Assembly (NCBI GenBank): GCA_001632435.1
Contig: KV423954.1
Span: 134,888 to 198,887 of the forward strand
From: Calocera cornea HHB12733
Lineage: Eukaryota; Basidiomycota; Dacrymycetes; Dacrymycetales; Dacrymycetaceae
Length of the DNA: 64,000 bases
Direction of reading: 5' to 3'
The notes below the pieces were generated by a model, which was given only the letters and a program-made list of their open reading frames with translations, was not told the origin of the DNA and made no database searches. The first letter of the stretch is position 1; each line of letters opens with the position of its first letter. Made by a program: the position numbers and the translations under genes. Below, one piece after another: positions 33,632-45,297 of the stretch.

Positions 33632-33790
33632 ATCGGCCACTAAAGTTGAAACGGCTTGCGGCGTTAGGCTGACCAGAACTCACTATCCTATGCGTGCTTT
33701 ATTGCTGACCAACGTACAAGGAACTCGGTGTCTCTTTCCTTATCTTGACAACAGACGCGCCACAAGACCCAGAGCGGCAGCTGTAGAAAA
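33632..33790 (+). repeat. Dispersed repeat R2, copy 1
   Basis: About 160 bp match 62,275-62,430 in the same orientation. Shared pieces include GTTGAAACGGCTTG, GACCAACGT, TTTCCTTATCTTG and ACGCGCCACAA. It abuts the R1 copy, so the two repeats form a composite 3' of the trehalose gene. Confidence 0.7.
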
Positions 33791-33821
33791 TCAATGTGCT
33801 GTACTGATATACTATTAGCAG

Positions 33822-34005
33822 CGGCTGATAGACAAAGCCCGTTGGAGCATGGACATTCCGATCTCCTCATGACTGGCAATGCATACGCAGTTTCCTGCCC
33901 TAGGGAAGTGCAAGAGGGATAAAGCATGATGGGTTTGCAATGTGATCTGATGTGATCTGGTTTGTATTTGTATCTGCCTTCGCCGTGTGAGCATCCGGCG
34001 CCCGC
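33822..34005 (-). repeat. Dispersed repeat R1, copy 2
   Basis: Inverted copy of 24,890-25,079. It ends about 70 bp from the stop codon of the trehalose gene and could lie in its 3' UTR. Confidence 0.75.
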
Positions 34006-34073
34006 GCACTATGAAAGAATCGCAGTAAACATCTGTCCGTGAATCACTCTAATAAGCTGGTTTGCGGTGACAG

Positions 34074-37000
34074 TCAATCAACAACAGCATGCAGCGTAGC
34101 GTATACCTCTTCTTCTATCGACAGCCTCCACTTAGCATCGCTGCCCTTCAAGCTGGTAGAAACGGACTCGACGTGCCGCATGCCGTTCAAGCGCCTAGCA
34201 ACCAAGCAACATCAGCAGTCATCCCCCGACGAAGGCGGAACAAAAGCGGATACGCACTGAATCAGCCGCTCGTCGCTGCTCACAACGAGGATGAAGTCGA
34301 AGCTGTCGTCCGCGGCGTCGAGGTCGGGCGACATGGGCACCGTGGACAGGCTCGGCTGCTCGTCGTCCACGCCGATGTGCAGGATGGAGCCGACGGCGGT
34401 GCTCCGGCTGATGTTCTTCGGCAGGACTAGGAAGGCCGTCGCGCCGGGGATGATGCGGAGGCGGAAGCGCTCGCCGAGCGAGTCGAAGATGTGGTTCTGC
34501 GCCTCGGCGGCCTGCCGCCGCGCCCACTGCAGCGCGGCCGTGTCCGCCAGGTCGCCGGTGTAGTACCGCCAGAGGACGGACGCGCCGCGTTTCTCGATGA
34601 AGGAGCCGGGGGTGCGTTCGGCGAACTGGTGAGCCAAGCCATCATGGTCAGATCGGGATCTCCGGCCGACGCGCGGGAGGGGGACATACATATTGCAGGA
34701 TCTCGACGCACGGCCCCTGCCAGTCCTTGTTGAACCCAGGCACCATGTCGATCCACCGGGCCGACCCGGGCGGGCGGACGAAGCACCCGTTCTCGGCACT
34801 GTATCCCCACGATCAAAGACCGACGATCAGCCTAATCCTAGAGCCTGATGCTCATGCGAGCGGCGGGAAAACGACGTACCACAAGCCGAGGTTCGGCACC
34901 TGCACACCGATGGACTCGAGGTCCGCGGTGCCGCGCCCGCTGAGGAGGTAGACCTTGTTCTTCTCGTCCCTGGTGAGCCGGCGCAGGAGGTCGATCATCT
35001 CCTTGGGCGGGGTGAACCCCTCTGTGTGTATGAGGTAGAGGTTGGACACGTGCCAGAGGGTGCCCTCCAGGTCGAGCAGAATGAGCCGCTCGCCCGAGGC
35101 GTTGTACGCCGATTTCACCTGGGCGACGTTGAGCGTCGGGATCGAGTCGAGCGGGCGGCGGCGGTGCTCCTCGTGCACGCGCTCGACGCGCGAGACGAAG
35201 GAGGTGACCCACGCCTGCGCCGTCTGCGTGATCACGTGCTTGTGCAGGTCCTCCCAGCGCGACGCCGCCTCCGCGTCCGGCATCGTCAGCGCGGTGAAGA
35301 TTGCGCGGGCGGACTCGCGGTAGTCCCACGGGTTGATGGCGATACAGGAGCGGAAGCCGCTGTAGCTGTATGTGCCGGTGAACTAGCGCATGACAGTCAG
35401 TCAACACACGCCGTACGCGCAGTTGTGCAAGTACGGCGCACCTCGCTGAGCACGAGCGGCCGCTTGCGCTCCGTCTGGCACTCGACAAACTCGTGCGTGC
35501 GCAGGGCCATGCCCTCCCTCAGGCTGGTGACGAGGAACACGTCCGCCATAGTGCACAGGGCGAGGTACTGGGAGAATGTGAGCTCCTCGGTGTGCAGGAA
35601 GACGACGGGCTGGTAGGTGAGGGTGGAGAACCTTGAGTTGATGCGCGTGACGATCTCGGAGACGTGGCCCTCCTGCTCGTTCTCCTCCGTCGTGCTGAGC
35701 GCGACCTGGATGAGGACGACCTTGCCCTGCCACTCGGGGTACTTATCGAGGAACTCCTCGAAGGCGAGCAGTTTCTGCCGGACGCCCTGGACAAAGTCGA
35801 GCTTGTCCCGGCCGACGATGAGCTTGAAGCCCTTGTACCGCTCCTTGAGCATGCCGACGTACTCGAGCACCTCCGGGTCCCGCTTCTTCTCCTCGAACGC
35901 GCGCACGTCGATGCCGATGGGGAAGACGGCGACGTCGACAAAGTGCGCGCCGTCGAGCTGGATGCCCTTCGGCACGCCCTCGGCCTGCAGGATCCGCGTG
36001 ACCGTCTGCCGGAAGTGCCGCGCAAAGTTGTGCGTCTGGAAGCCGACCAGGTCCGCACCGAGGATGCCGCGCAGGAGCTGCTCGCGCACCGAGAGACAGC
36101 GGAAGATTTCCGAGGACGGGAAGGCAACATGGTGGAAGTAGCCGATGGGCGCGTCGGGGAGCTTGGAGCGCACGAGCTGGGGGAGAAGAAACAGGTGGTA
36201 GTCGTTCACCCAGACTACCCCGCGTGGTTAGCATACGCCGAAATGCCAAGGTGGCGGACGCACTGATATCGCCCTCCCGGTAGTTGCGCACGATGACCTC
36301 GGCGAACTTCTCGTTCACAGCCTTGTACTGCTCGAACGAGGTGGACGAGTAGAACACCTTTGTGCGGGGTGCGTCCGGGACGGCGTAGTGCAAGCTCGGC
36401 CAGAGCACCTGCACCTCACGGCGTCAGCGTATCCCATCCGCGCTCTCCAAAGGCCTACGTACCCGCTTGCAGAACTCATGATAGTACTTGTCGAACTCGT
36501 CGTCGCCGAGCCAGACGACGGCGCTCTCCGCCTCGGCCGCCATGCGCTCGTCGACCTCGTCCTTGAGCTCGCTGTCAAACCCGTCCGTAGGCGTGCCGAG
36601 CACGCCGACCCAGAGCTTCTCCTGCAGCGGGCCGCGTGGGAAGCTCACGCTCCGCACGGCGTTCTGCAGGCCGACGTTTCCGTGCGGGTTAGGGAGGATG
36701 TCGAATGCCGGTGCGTGGGAGGAGCGCACGAGCGGGGTGGTGGGGTGCGAGGCGGACGAGGAGCGACGCATGGACTTGCGCGTCTGGGAGCGCGAGAGCC
36801 CGTGCTGCGACGGCTGCCGGCGCGGCTTGCGCTTCTCCTCCCCGTGCTCCTTGGGCGCGGGCCCGGGGCCGGGCGGGGGAGTGGGCGTGGCCGGCTTAGC
36901 GACGCCGCCCAGCTGGCGCAGCGCGGTGGACGCGGCGGACAGAGGGCGGGTGACGGGGGCGGGGAGCATGTTGCTCAGCGTGTCCTGGAGGGAGGAGAAG

Positions 37001-37417
37001 CCTGCGACGAAGGGGTTCGTATTGGGTTCGAAGCCCGGTGAGGCGGGAGTGGACCCGCCCTGCCTGGACTGCATCCACCCTCTGTCAGCCAACCGGGTAT
37101 TGCGAGTACGGCTAACGGTGAGATGGACGCACGCTGAGATCATCCAGCAAGCTGATCGTCGGCTCCTCGAACCGAAGCCGCTTCTGCCCCGGCGCAGTGG
37201 CGAACGGCGGCGTCTCGATGGGCGCGGGGGTGGACCCACCGACGCGGCCAGCGATGACACTTGCGCTGGAGGGGCGAGTGAGCAGCTTGGGCGGGACGGG
37301 CACTTCTGCGAGCGCGGAGGGGACGGAGGCTGCCGGGGTGGCGGGGTCTGCGAGTGCGAGGGTGTCGGGGAGGAAGATGGAGGCGATGATCAGCCGGTGG
37401 TGCCGGAGGGTCGCCAT
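34074..37417 (-). CDS. Trehalose-6-P synthase/phosphatase complex subunit, TPS3/TSL1-like
   Basis: Eight exons close into 971 codons: 37417-37133, 37068-36463, 36414-36264, 36214-35442, 35382-34880, 34798-34690, 34625-34258 and 34194-34074. N-terminal Pro/Ser/Arg-rich regulatory region (to about residue 230), then a GT20 glucosyltransferase-like domain (WVNDYHLFLLPQL, FPSSEIFRCLSVREQLL, LGADLVGFQTHNFARHF, TSLREGMALRTHEFVECQ), then a HAD trehalose-phosphatase-like domain. Active-site residues are altered: DLEGTL replaces DxDGTL and the GDDxxDE motif reads IGVDDEQPS. In the synthase part, ND replaces HD in WVxDYH and the usual RLDYIKG Arg site reads DKLDFVQG. This fits the non-catalytic, stabilising TPS3/TSL1 subunits rather than TPS2. 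Its 3' end is duplicated at 14.5 kb. Confidence 0.9.
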
Positions 37418-37780
37418 CCTGCGCTTCTACTTGTACTTGTGCTTGCGTTGGGGGAGGGAGTGGCCTGAGGAGGGCTGAACGGCAGCTGGCGCAAGATATA
37501 CACCGTCCTCGTCACTCGCTGGGGATGAGCAGGCCGGGTTGGGTTGCTGATGGTCACTTCTGTGACCGCGAGCGGGCGAGGAACGTGCTTGGGTGCGCAA
37601 GCGGTCTCGCCGGAGGCGATCGATGACGTCGTTCCCTCATCCGGCACGGCGCACCGTCCAGTGGAGGGCCTCCCTCTTTCCAGCAACTGGCCAGAAAACG
37701 CAGTGCTATAACTACTTGCGATAATGGTGTCCATTGCCCGAAATGGAAAGCTGCCTAGAGCTGCGCTGGGTCACACACGC
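37418..37780. other. Intergenic, no feature seen
   Basis: A 363-bp upstream region of the trehalose gene; no other gene, repeat or clear TATA box. Confidence 0.55.
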
Positions 37781-38777
37781 TCATCCGAGCAGCTCGTCCA
37801 AAAACGACTCGTCCGCCTTGAGCCCGAGTCCTCCCTCGGCCGCGCCCGGCCCTGTCCCTCCCGCGCCGCCCGAGCTCGCTGCACCTGCTGTAGCCCGCCC
37901 ACTCCCGCCTTTTGCCGCTGTCAGCATCTGAGGTTCGCCGGCGTGTACGGATAGGAATAGTGCGCACCTGCTGCACCGGCAGTCCTGCGCGTCGTCCCCT
38001 CTCTCGGAGTGCCCTTGAACCGCGCTTTGAGATCTAAGTATAACGAGCATGAGCCGCATCCCGCCCGTCCAGCACACCGACCCCATCGCGCCCATCCCGG
38101 CCCCAGCAAACACAGCAGAACCAGCAGAGGTAGCACGCACCCCGAGCCGCATCAGCCCTCTCCTTCTCCCGCCACATCCCCTCCAGCTCCGCGTCCCACC
38201 GCACCACGCCCCCAGCGGGCTTGGCCTTCCCCCACTTTCCTTGTGCATCTGCCCGAGGGAGATGCGCGAGGGAGCGGTCCACTTCTCCCTCAGCGTCGCC
38301 GGCGTCAGGCCCGTCTTCAGCTGGGGATGTGAGGGCCGTGTCAGCGTCGGCGGCGGCGAGCTGAGCCCGCTGGCGCTCGACGAACGCCGTCAGGTCCACT
38401 TCCTCTTCCTTTTCCACTTCCTCTTCCTTTTCCTCTTCCTCTTCCCCTCCCCCCTCCCCCTGCGCCCGCTGCCCCATCCCTCCCAGCCCCGCCCCCGCCC
38501 CCTCCTCCCTAAACCTTCCCTCATTGCTCCCCACCCCCCTCGGCCGCCACTTCGCCTCCCACGCCCGGCGCGCCTCAGCCTCCTCCTCCGTCTCCTCTTC
38601 CTCCTCGTTGTCCGCACCCCCGCCGGTGCCGGTGCCGCGCCAGTCGGCCGCGCGCAGCCCCCGCCGGCCCCGCGCGCGGAGGGCTTTGCCGCGGTTTGTG
38701 CGGCCGCGGCCCCGCCCACGGGGGCCACCACTGCTGGTGCTGGTACTGGTGCTGGTAGAGCCGGCGGCGGCTGACAT
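37781..38777 (-). CDS. Unidentified acidic low-complexity protein, 279 aa
   Basis: Three exons (38777-38141, 38033-37968 and 37917-37781) close into 279 codons. The N terminus is Ser/Thr-rich, then Arg/Gly-rich (GRGRGRTNRGKALRARGRRG, RGG-like and possibly RNA-binding). Two Glu-rich tracts follow. The C-terminal half carries the ordered-looking stretch GMWREKERADAARDLKARFK and ends DESFLDELLG. No family recognised. The start is the ATG before SAAAGSTSTS. Confidence 0.7.
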
Positions 38778-39347
38778 CCTACCCTGCGATGTACTAGAAA
38801 GCTCAGAATACAAGGGGGTTGAGGGTGTGCTAGACGCCAGCTATGGGGGCGGGGCGAGTGGCGTGCGTGCGCTGTGGGCCGTGGGCCGCCGCGCATGGAC
38901 AGCGCGTAGGAACGGGCCCTCACTCGATGGCTTGTCCAAATCCAAATCCAAATCCAAATCCAAATCAAACGCTTTGCTCAACCCCGCCGTCCCACAGAGA
39001 CTGACGCCCGGTTCCTAGCTGCGGTCCATGCCTGGCAGCAACCTACACCATCCCATCCAATGATCCACCTCGTTCACTCAGTCTTGTCGACGTCCGTCTC
39101 CTCCTGTCAGGGCAGCGCCTCTGCAGGTGTCCTATGACCGGTCCACGAGTCCTTGCTCCTTTCCCTTGACGCTGTTCGGCCCCGTTCTGGCTTCCTGACT
39201 TCCGGAGCGCGAAGCGGCCCCGCGGGCCTGTGCACTGTCTGTCCTCTGCTGGGATATAACCCCACTCGAGTCTCGCACTCCCCACCACAGAGGACGGGGA
39301 CCGATCGCGAACTCCTCAATAACTGCAACTGAAGACTCCCGCACGCA
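38778..39347. other. Divergent intergenic region with a (TCCAAA)n microsatellite
   Basis: It separates two genes transcribed away from each other. A run of five to six TCCAAA units lies at about 38,936-38,968. Nothing else is recognised. Confidence 0.6.
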
Positions 39348-40795
39348 ATGTCTGCAGCCCCTATCCCTGCCCCACCGCCCCTGCGCACCATCTCCGGAGA
39401 CCCCGTCTCCCCCCTGGGGTTCGGGGCAATGTCCCTCGGGGCGTACGCCTAGTACGCCTGTTCCTTTCCCTCCGCCGCGGATCTGTCGTACATTTGACTG
39501 ACCAGGAGGGTTAGCAAAGGCAACCGACGCACGCAGGAGGAGCAGTTCGCCCTGCTCGACCGAGCCTACTCGCTCGGCTGCAGGCTGTGGGATACGTGCG
39601 CCCCTCTCTGTCCCCCGCCTGGCGAGGGTCGCCCTGACAGCATTCCCGTCCGTTCTGCACGGCAGCGCAAACATCTACGGCACCTCCGAATCGACCATCG
39701 GCGCGTACCTCGCCCAGCACCCGCAGTGCCGGCCGCACATCTTCCTCGCGACCAAGTTCGGGTACATGGTGCGCACGACGCCCGCGGGCGAGCTGGAGGC
39801 CGTGTTCGACGCTAGCCCCGCCAACGTGCGGAAGAGCGTGGAGGAGAGCTTGAAGAGGTTGGGAGTGGAGACGGTGGACATGATCTATGCGCATCGGGTG
39901 GATCCGAGGGTGCCTATTGAGGTGAGCCGGAGCCGGAGCGCTGGGGTTGAGGGGTGTCACAAGGTGCTGATGCGGATGCGGAAGTCGACCGTCAAGGCCA
40001 TGGCGGAGCTCGTTGCGTACGTCCTTCCCCCCTTCCCCCCCGCTTCACCCTCCCACTAACCCCACGCCCCAGTGAAGGCAAAGCGCTCACCCTAGGCCTG
40101 TCCGAGTGCTCCGCCCCCGCGCTCCAGCGCGCGCACGCAGTCCACCCGATCTCCGCCGTGCAGGTCGAGTACTCGCCTTTCACGCTGGACATCGAGCATC
40201 CGACAGTGGGCCTGCTGAACATGTGCAGGACGCTGGGCGTGAGGGTTGTGGCGTATAGCCCGCTGGGGAGGGGGCTGCTCACCGGGGCTTATGTGCGTCC
40301 CATTCCCACTTGCACGTTCCGGGCGGCGCAGTGGGCTGACGCCGGTATGTGCTGTGCGTACAGAAATCGCCCGAGGACTTCGAGCCCGGCGACATCCGCC
40401 GCGACATTCCTCGCTACCAAGCGGGCAACTTCCCCAACATCCTCGCGCTCGTCGACACCCTGCGCAGCGTTGGAGAAGCGCACAGCGCCACGCCCGGGCA
40501 GGTCGCACTCGCGTGGATCCTGGCCCAGGGAGAGGAGTTCATCGTCATCCCCGGCACGAGCAGCGTGCGCGTACGTCCTTTCTCCGCTGTTATGTCATGT
40601 CATGGGTGTGGCGCTGACAGGGACGATATGTAGAACCTGGACGAGAACTGGGGAGCCCTCAAAGTGCAGCTGACGCCGGAGGAGGTCGCGCTCATCCGGC
40701 AGAAGGCGGGCGAGAGCGGCGCGAGCGACGTGCTGAGGAACACGCCGGAGCGGCTGGCACTTTCTTTCCAGGATTCGCCCCCTCTCGAGGAGTGA
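39348..40795 (+). CDS. Aldo-keto reductase (AKR13-like)
   Basis: Seven exons close into 353 codons: 39348-39442, 39506-39595, 39666-39921, 39985-40016, 40073-40292, 40364-40570 and 40634-40795. NADPH-dependent carbonyl reductase fold. Motifs: LGFGAMSLGA at the start of the barrel, LWDTANIYGTSE with catalytic Asp and Tyr, FLATKFGY with catalytic Lys, DMIYAHRVD (His), LGLSECSA, YSPLGRGLLTGAY and IVIPGTSSVR near the cofactor site. Two joins are less certain: exon 1 end (the nearer GTACGC donor avoids a stop) and the exon 4 acceptor. A broken copy lies at 28,735-29,475. Substrate cannot be told. Confidence 0.92.
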
Positions 40796-42046
40796 GCTGC
40801 TGCTGCTGCTGCTACTGCTACTGTTTTTGCTGTGCGCGAGGGCTGATATTGTACTGTACTGTACTGTACTTTACAGCAGCTGGGGCTGAAAGGGGTGCCT
40901 TGCGGAAACCCCGGAAACGGCTGTTGTTGAATGACATGATGCCAAGCTGCGGGGGACATGTACAGTCGAAGCCGCTCGGCGCGCTAAAGTATCAACGTAA
41001 CGTGTCAACCCCGGGTGCGGGCACACAATGACCGCATCACTGTCCACAATCGGGACATTGCAATAAGTTAACTATGTATACATGGATCGGCTTGGCACGC
41101 AGTCGTATCACCCTTGCCCCAATTGGAAAGTGTGAATAATCCCATTGTTCCCGGACATTCTGCAGCGAGCTGTGCGAAAAGTCCGGCCGGCTCGGGCCTC
41201 GGCACACGGAGCGGCGTGGGTTCGCGGAACGTGATCTTGGATCGCCGAAAGGAGGGTGCTCCCTCTTCCTCTGCCAGACGCGCCGGGCTTGGGAGCCGCT
41301 GCGTGCGTGCGTTCTGGACGGCCTGGCACCACTACCACCATGCCTGGCCCGAGTTGCACATGAGATCAGCGCACTCAATTACGTCCTGGCCGGACCTCTG
41401 CGCCCTCGTACTGTATCACCTTGACTGAATCCATTCAGCTCGGTCTGCGTCAATCTCATCCAGACTCGCACGGGGCTCGGGAGTTCAGTTGTGGAGCCTC
41501 TTGCTCCTCGAGCGCGCCCTGGTCCAGATCTCGGCTGCTCTTCCTCCCTCGGGTTACTCCAGCTGGCCAATAGACTCCCAGGAGGGTTGCACTCTGATCC
41601 GGGGGCCACTTGCTTGAGGTGTCTAGCACGAGATGCCGTGCACACCGTCTCCCTCAAGGCCTCCTCCTGCGCCTGAACTGCGGAGAGCGCACTCGGAACA
41701 GCCTGCCGCTCGGTCGCTGTTACTGAATGACTCTACTGCGGCTGCCCTCAATAACTCTATCGCTCTATCGCTGTACAGTACAGTACATCTGCCCTCGGCT
41801 TTGTTTCGTCCACTTCTCCCGGCTCGGCGCTGCGGAGGAGGAGGCCAGCATAGCGAAACAGGGTGCTTCCCCCGACGAGGACGGGGCTTGGAGCTCCCGA
41901 TCTAGTTGCCAGAGGTCGTCACGACGTTGGCCGATAAGCACAAGCATGGGGTGCTATAATACCTGAACACGGTCGAGCACTGATGTTTCCTTTGCTCCCC
42001 GTCCTCGATCTCCCTAGATCAGCAAACAGCAGACCGCGCATACAGG
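40796..42046. other. Intergenic with KEP-gene TATA box
   Basis: No supported gene in 1.25 kb. Short repeats: GCTGCT (40,796-40,818) and TACTG (40,849-40,871), with a related TACAG run near 41,773. CTATAAT at 41,954-41,960 is a likely TATA box about 90 bp before the ATG at 42,047. Confidence 0.55.
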
Positions 42047-42862
42047 ATGTCCTTCCTCCCGCGCCTCCTCTCACTCCCCGTGATTCTCGCCCTACTGCTC
42101 TTCCTGCTAGCTCCTCAAGGAGAGGGCAAACAGCTCTCGATCGGCCGCTGCTGGACCTGCCCAGCGGAAGACAGCACCGGCGCCCCGCTGGATCTGTACT
42201 CCCCCGGCCCCGGCTCTGATGGGGTGGACGCCGAGGCGGGCGCGACGGATGTGGTGGGCAGTATGGAGGGCGAGGAGCTGACGTGCTTCTATGAGGACGG
42301 GTCGGTCTGCGTGTACTCTGCTGTGCGCCCCTTTTCCTTCTCACAGCAGCATGTATGCGCAGCGGCTGACGAGGGGGTGATGGGGTAGTTCACCGGCACC
42401 CTGGATATGCCCGAAGCGGGCTGCCCGTGGAAGGCGAGGCCCCAGCCGTGCTCCTCCCTCCAGAGGCAGCACAAGCGCGCCGACACGGCCATGATCGGGC
42501 TCGCGCAGCGCAACCCGGCTCCATCCAAGCGCGACGCGGCGCCATCCAAGCGCGCGCCAGCTCCCAGCAAGCGCGCTCCAGCACCGTCCAAGCGTGCCCC
42601 AGCGCCCAGCAAGCGTGCACCTCTGCCGAGCAAGCGCGCCGACGCCAGTGCAGGGCTCGCCGCCCGCGCACTGGAGACGCTAGAGCGGATGGAGCGGTCT
42701 GCGCTCGGGCTCGTGCATGCTTTCAAGGCTCGCTGGAGCTGGGCGGTCGGGAGGACGGCGGAGGCAGCTGAGGTCGAGAAGCGGGAGGCTAAGGGGAGCG
42801 CGGCGGCGCAGGTGGCGAGGGCCGTGCAGGAGAGGGAGGCGCTTTATGCTGGGGATGATTAG
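42047..42862 (+). CDS. Secreted Kex2-processed repeat protein (KEP)
   Basis: Two exons (42047-42310 and 42389-42862) close into 245 codons. Residues 1-27 are a clear signal peptide with a long Leu-rich core (LPVILALLLFLLAP). A Cys-containing segment follows (RCWTCPAED, LTCFYEDGSVC, AGCP, QPCSS). From residue 117 come seven Lys-Arg pairs: HKR at 117-118, then a KR every 7 residues from 135 to 171. Between them lie NPAPS, DAAPS, APAPS three times, and APLPS. The C-terminal 75 residues are an Ala/Glu/Arg-rich helix. This layout is that of KEP pro-proteins, cut by Kex2 in the late Golgi to release repeated short peptides (as in yeast alpha factor, smut repellent and dikaritin precursors). The released 5-residue APxPS peptides have no Tyr or Cys, so they do not look like known cyclic products. 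Role unknown. Confidence 0.8.
42512..42637 (+). repeat. Six 21-bp repeats encoding xxxPSKR units
   Basis: Units: NPAPSKR, DAAPSKR, APAPSKR x3, APLPSKR. Codons differ between units (CCATCC, CCCAGC, CCGTCC), so the peptides are kept while the DNA has drifted. Confidence 0.9.
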
Positions 42863-44225
42863 GTGGGAGGAGGGTGTATGCACTTATGAGTCGAAGAGGG
42901 GGAGGTGTATGCTGGGGATGGCCAGGGCACAGAGGACGGACCTTCACGGAGATCAGATGAAAAGCGACGGCGTGCATGGTTGTAGGCTGAAAGAGGGGCC
43001 TACAGTACGGAACGAACGAATGGACAAAGTGCGGTGTACAGAAGTATGGACGCTCCAATCTCCCAAAGACTGACGGTACATAGACACTCGCCCGTGGGGT
43101 GTGAATAGACTGTGTGTTGTGATGTAATGCGATGTGCGATGTGCGATGTGTGGTGTGTGTGATGCGATTCCATCTGCCCTCACCATGAGTATCCCTTGTG
43201 CTGCTTGTTAAGAGAGTGACAGAGAATGGGACGAGGGCCGCGAGCGGTGAAATTTCCAGTGGAGGCTATGGGCAAGGCTTGTACGTAGGAGTGTAGTGCA
43301 CGGTGAAAAGAGTCTGTGGTACGGACGGTTGGAGTGCGGGATGCGAAGTCCGAGCATCGTGACTGTAGCACGTACAACTAGCATTCACGAGAGTACCACT
43401 ATATACCAACGACCGACGGTAGTCAGCCTCAGGACCGATGCGACGCACACATAACACACCAACCCCGCGCTGCGATGTCTCAGCTCGTTGGACCAGACGA
43501 GCGCGTTCACGACACAAAGACAAACAGCCGAGCATCATCGGCGGAGATCAGCACAACTCCGACTCGATCGACAGGCAGACTCACATGTACAGATTTCACA
43601 CCGACCAACCAGCCGCGCGAGTCCTCATATTGTTGGACCAGACGACCGCGTTCATGAGCTGAAACAGGTTGCGGAGGAGCACCCAGGAACACTCCGCCTA
43701 TGAGGCGAACGCTTCAATGAACAATACAGGATGACAGGGCATACCACAAGCAGAGGCAAGCGACTGAGATGGTTTCAAGCAGCGGCCCAGGTGCCACTTT
43801 GTTATAGGTGCAGAGAGTATCCCTCCCCGCATGCTTGACCGACCAACAGGCCTGGGAGCGGCACGGCACGGCACGCTTGTACTGCCTGGAAGTAAGAGAG
43901 CAACGGTCGGCGATCTGTACAAGTGGACACGGACACTGAGGGGTATGCAGTCCCATGGCCAAGCAGGCAGCACCCCGGGGGAGCATACCCATAGGAGACT
44001 CAACAAAAGCCGGATGATCCCGATTGTGAATGGGCACTGTGATACTAGCCATATCCCAGACCAGGAGCAGCATGTATGCACTCATGATCACTCCGGCCTT
44101 CCGTCTTGGTGCAAACGGTCAAAGTACTCTGTACCCCTGGTTGTGTGTTGCAGTAGTCGTTTGGGTCTCGCAAAGCAGGTGGACTTGGTATGCCCACGAA
44201 AGGTTGCTTCTTCTTCTTCTTCTTC

Positions 44226-44262
<37 letters not shown>

Positions 44263-44669
44263 GTGATGCCTGTCCGGGTGTTAGGGGGTACTGACGCGTG
44301 AGGATGCGAGGATGTGAGGATGTGAGGCTATCCAGGCGTCCTAATGCTGAACTCGAGCATATCCGCCCAGCGAGAGAGGAGCCTTCAAGCCGCTTAGACG
44401 CATCACTTGTTCTGCTTGCTCTGCATGCTCTGCTGCCGCCCGGCTTGTAGACTGGCGAGAGATGCATCTGGTGGGCAGTGTGCCGGTCGTGCGCGAGGTG
44501 GAATGGGGGTCATGGGGGATGCGTCCGTCCTGTTATTAAGTCCCAGCGCATATATGTATGAACCTCGTACATCATCACCACACCATGCTCTATACTGCTC
44601 CGCGTCACGTCACTCGCGCGGGACCGCTCATCACCGCCTGCCCCTGCTCATCGTCCCACCACAACCCCG
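42863..44669. other. Intergenic with microsatellites and duplicated SRP9 flank
   Basis: No supported gene in 1.8 kb. A 28-bp motif containing TTGGACCAGACGA(G/C)CGCGTTCA occurs at about 43,487 and 43,632. TTC (44,208-44,228) and CT (44,229-44,259) runs are prominent. The segment 44,040-44,400 is part of the inverted duplication with 32.4-32.7 kb. A minus-strand open frame at 43.7-44.1 kb has a hydrophobic start but no recognised family. Confidence 0.5.
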
Positions 44670-45297
44670 CTACTTCTTCCCCTTCTTCTTCTTCTTCTTC
44701 CCCCCACCCCCCGCCGCCGGCGCCGCCTGCACCTGCACCTGCACCCCTCCCGCCGCCGCCCCGGCCGCAGGCGCAGGACTCACAGCCTCCATCGTCTCCT
44801 CCACCGGCTCTGGCGGGGCCGGCCGCTCAGCCCGCGCACGCATGCGCTTCATAAGCGCTAGGTTGAGGGCGTCGAACCGGTTCAGGAGGAGGGAGGAGTG
44901 GGTCTTGTATTTGAGGCACTGGAGCACGAGCACATCAGCACGAGGTACGAAGCACGAGATTTTCCCAGTTCGGAGCACCATGAGCGGACGGTGGCAGGGG
45001 GGTGGGTGCAGAAAGGAGGGAAGAAGGGTGCAGGGGAGGAGAAGGGCGTACAGTCACATCATCAGTGATCTTGAGCACCAGCTCGTTCTTGTCTGCCCGC
45101 CACTTGACGACGTAGCGTGTCTGCCCACTCAACATCAGCACCGTGCCCACCCTACCCGAGTCCCCGAGTCGAGGGGTTGCCCGGTCGGGGGCTGGGCCGG
45201 AAGATAGGAGGGGAGGGGCGCGCACCTTGGTCGGGACGGCGGCGTACAGCTCTTCGGCGCGCTTTGCGTACTCCGGCCAGGAGGTGATGTACACCAT
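44670..45297 (-). CDS. SRP9: Signal recognition particle subunit SRP9 (SRP9-21)
   Basis: Three exons (45297-45226, 45120-45052 and 44918-44670) close into 129 codons. The SRP Alu-domain protein binds SRP14 and the Alu part of SRP RNA to pause translation. Family marks: MVYITSWPEYAKRAEELYAA (like human TWEEFSRAAEKLY), RYVVKWRADKNELVLKITDD and VTCLKYKTHSSLLLNRFDA (like LVCLVYKT). After the core comes an Ala/Pro-rich stretch and a Lys-rich end (GGGGKKKKKKGKK), a fungal SRP21-like basic tail that can contact RNA. The start ATG is the one lost in the 31.6-kb pseudogene. Confidence 0.92.

Noticed and set aside
37018..37035. tRNA B-box-like GGTTCGAAGCC
   Set aside because: It lies within the coding sequence of the trehalose subunit (FEPNTN) and has no tRNA fold.
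43438..43703. Short frames with the repeated TTGGACCAGACGA motif
   Set aside because: Two imperfect copies only, no regular spacing with spacers, so neither a CRISPR array nor a coding repeat.
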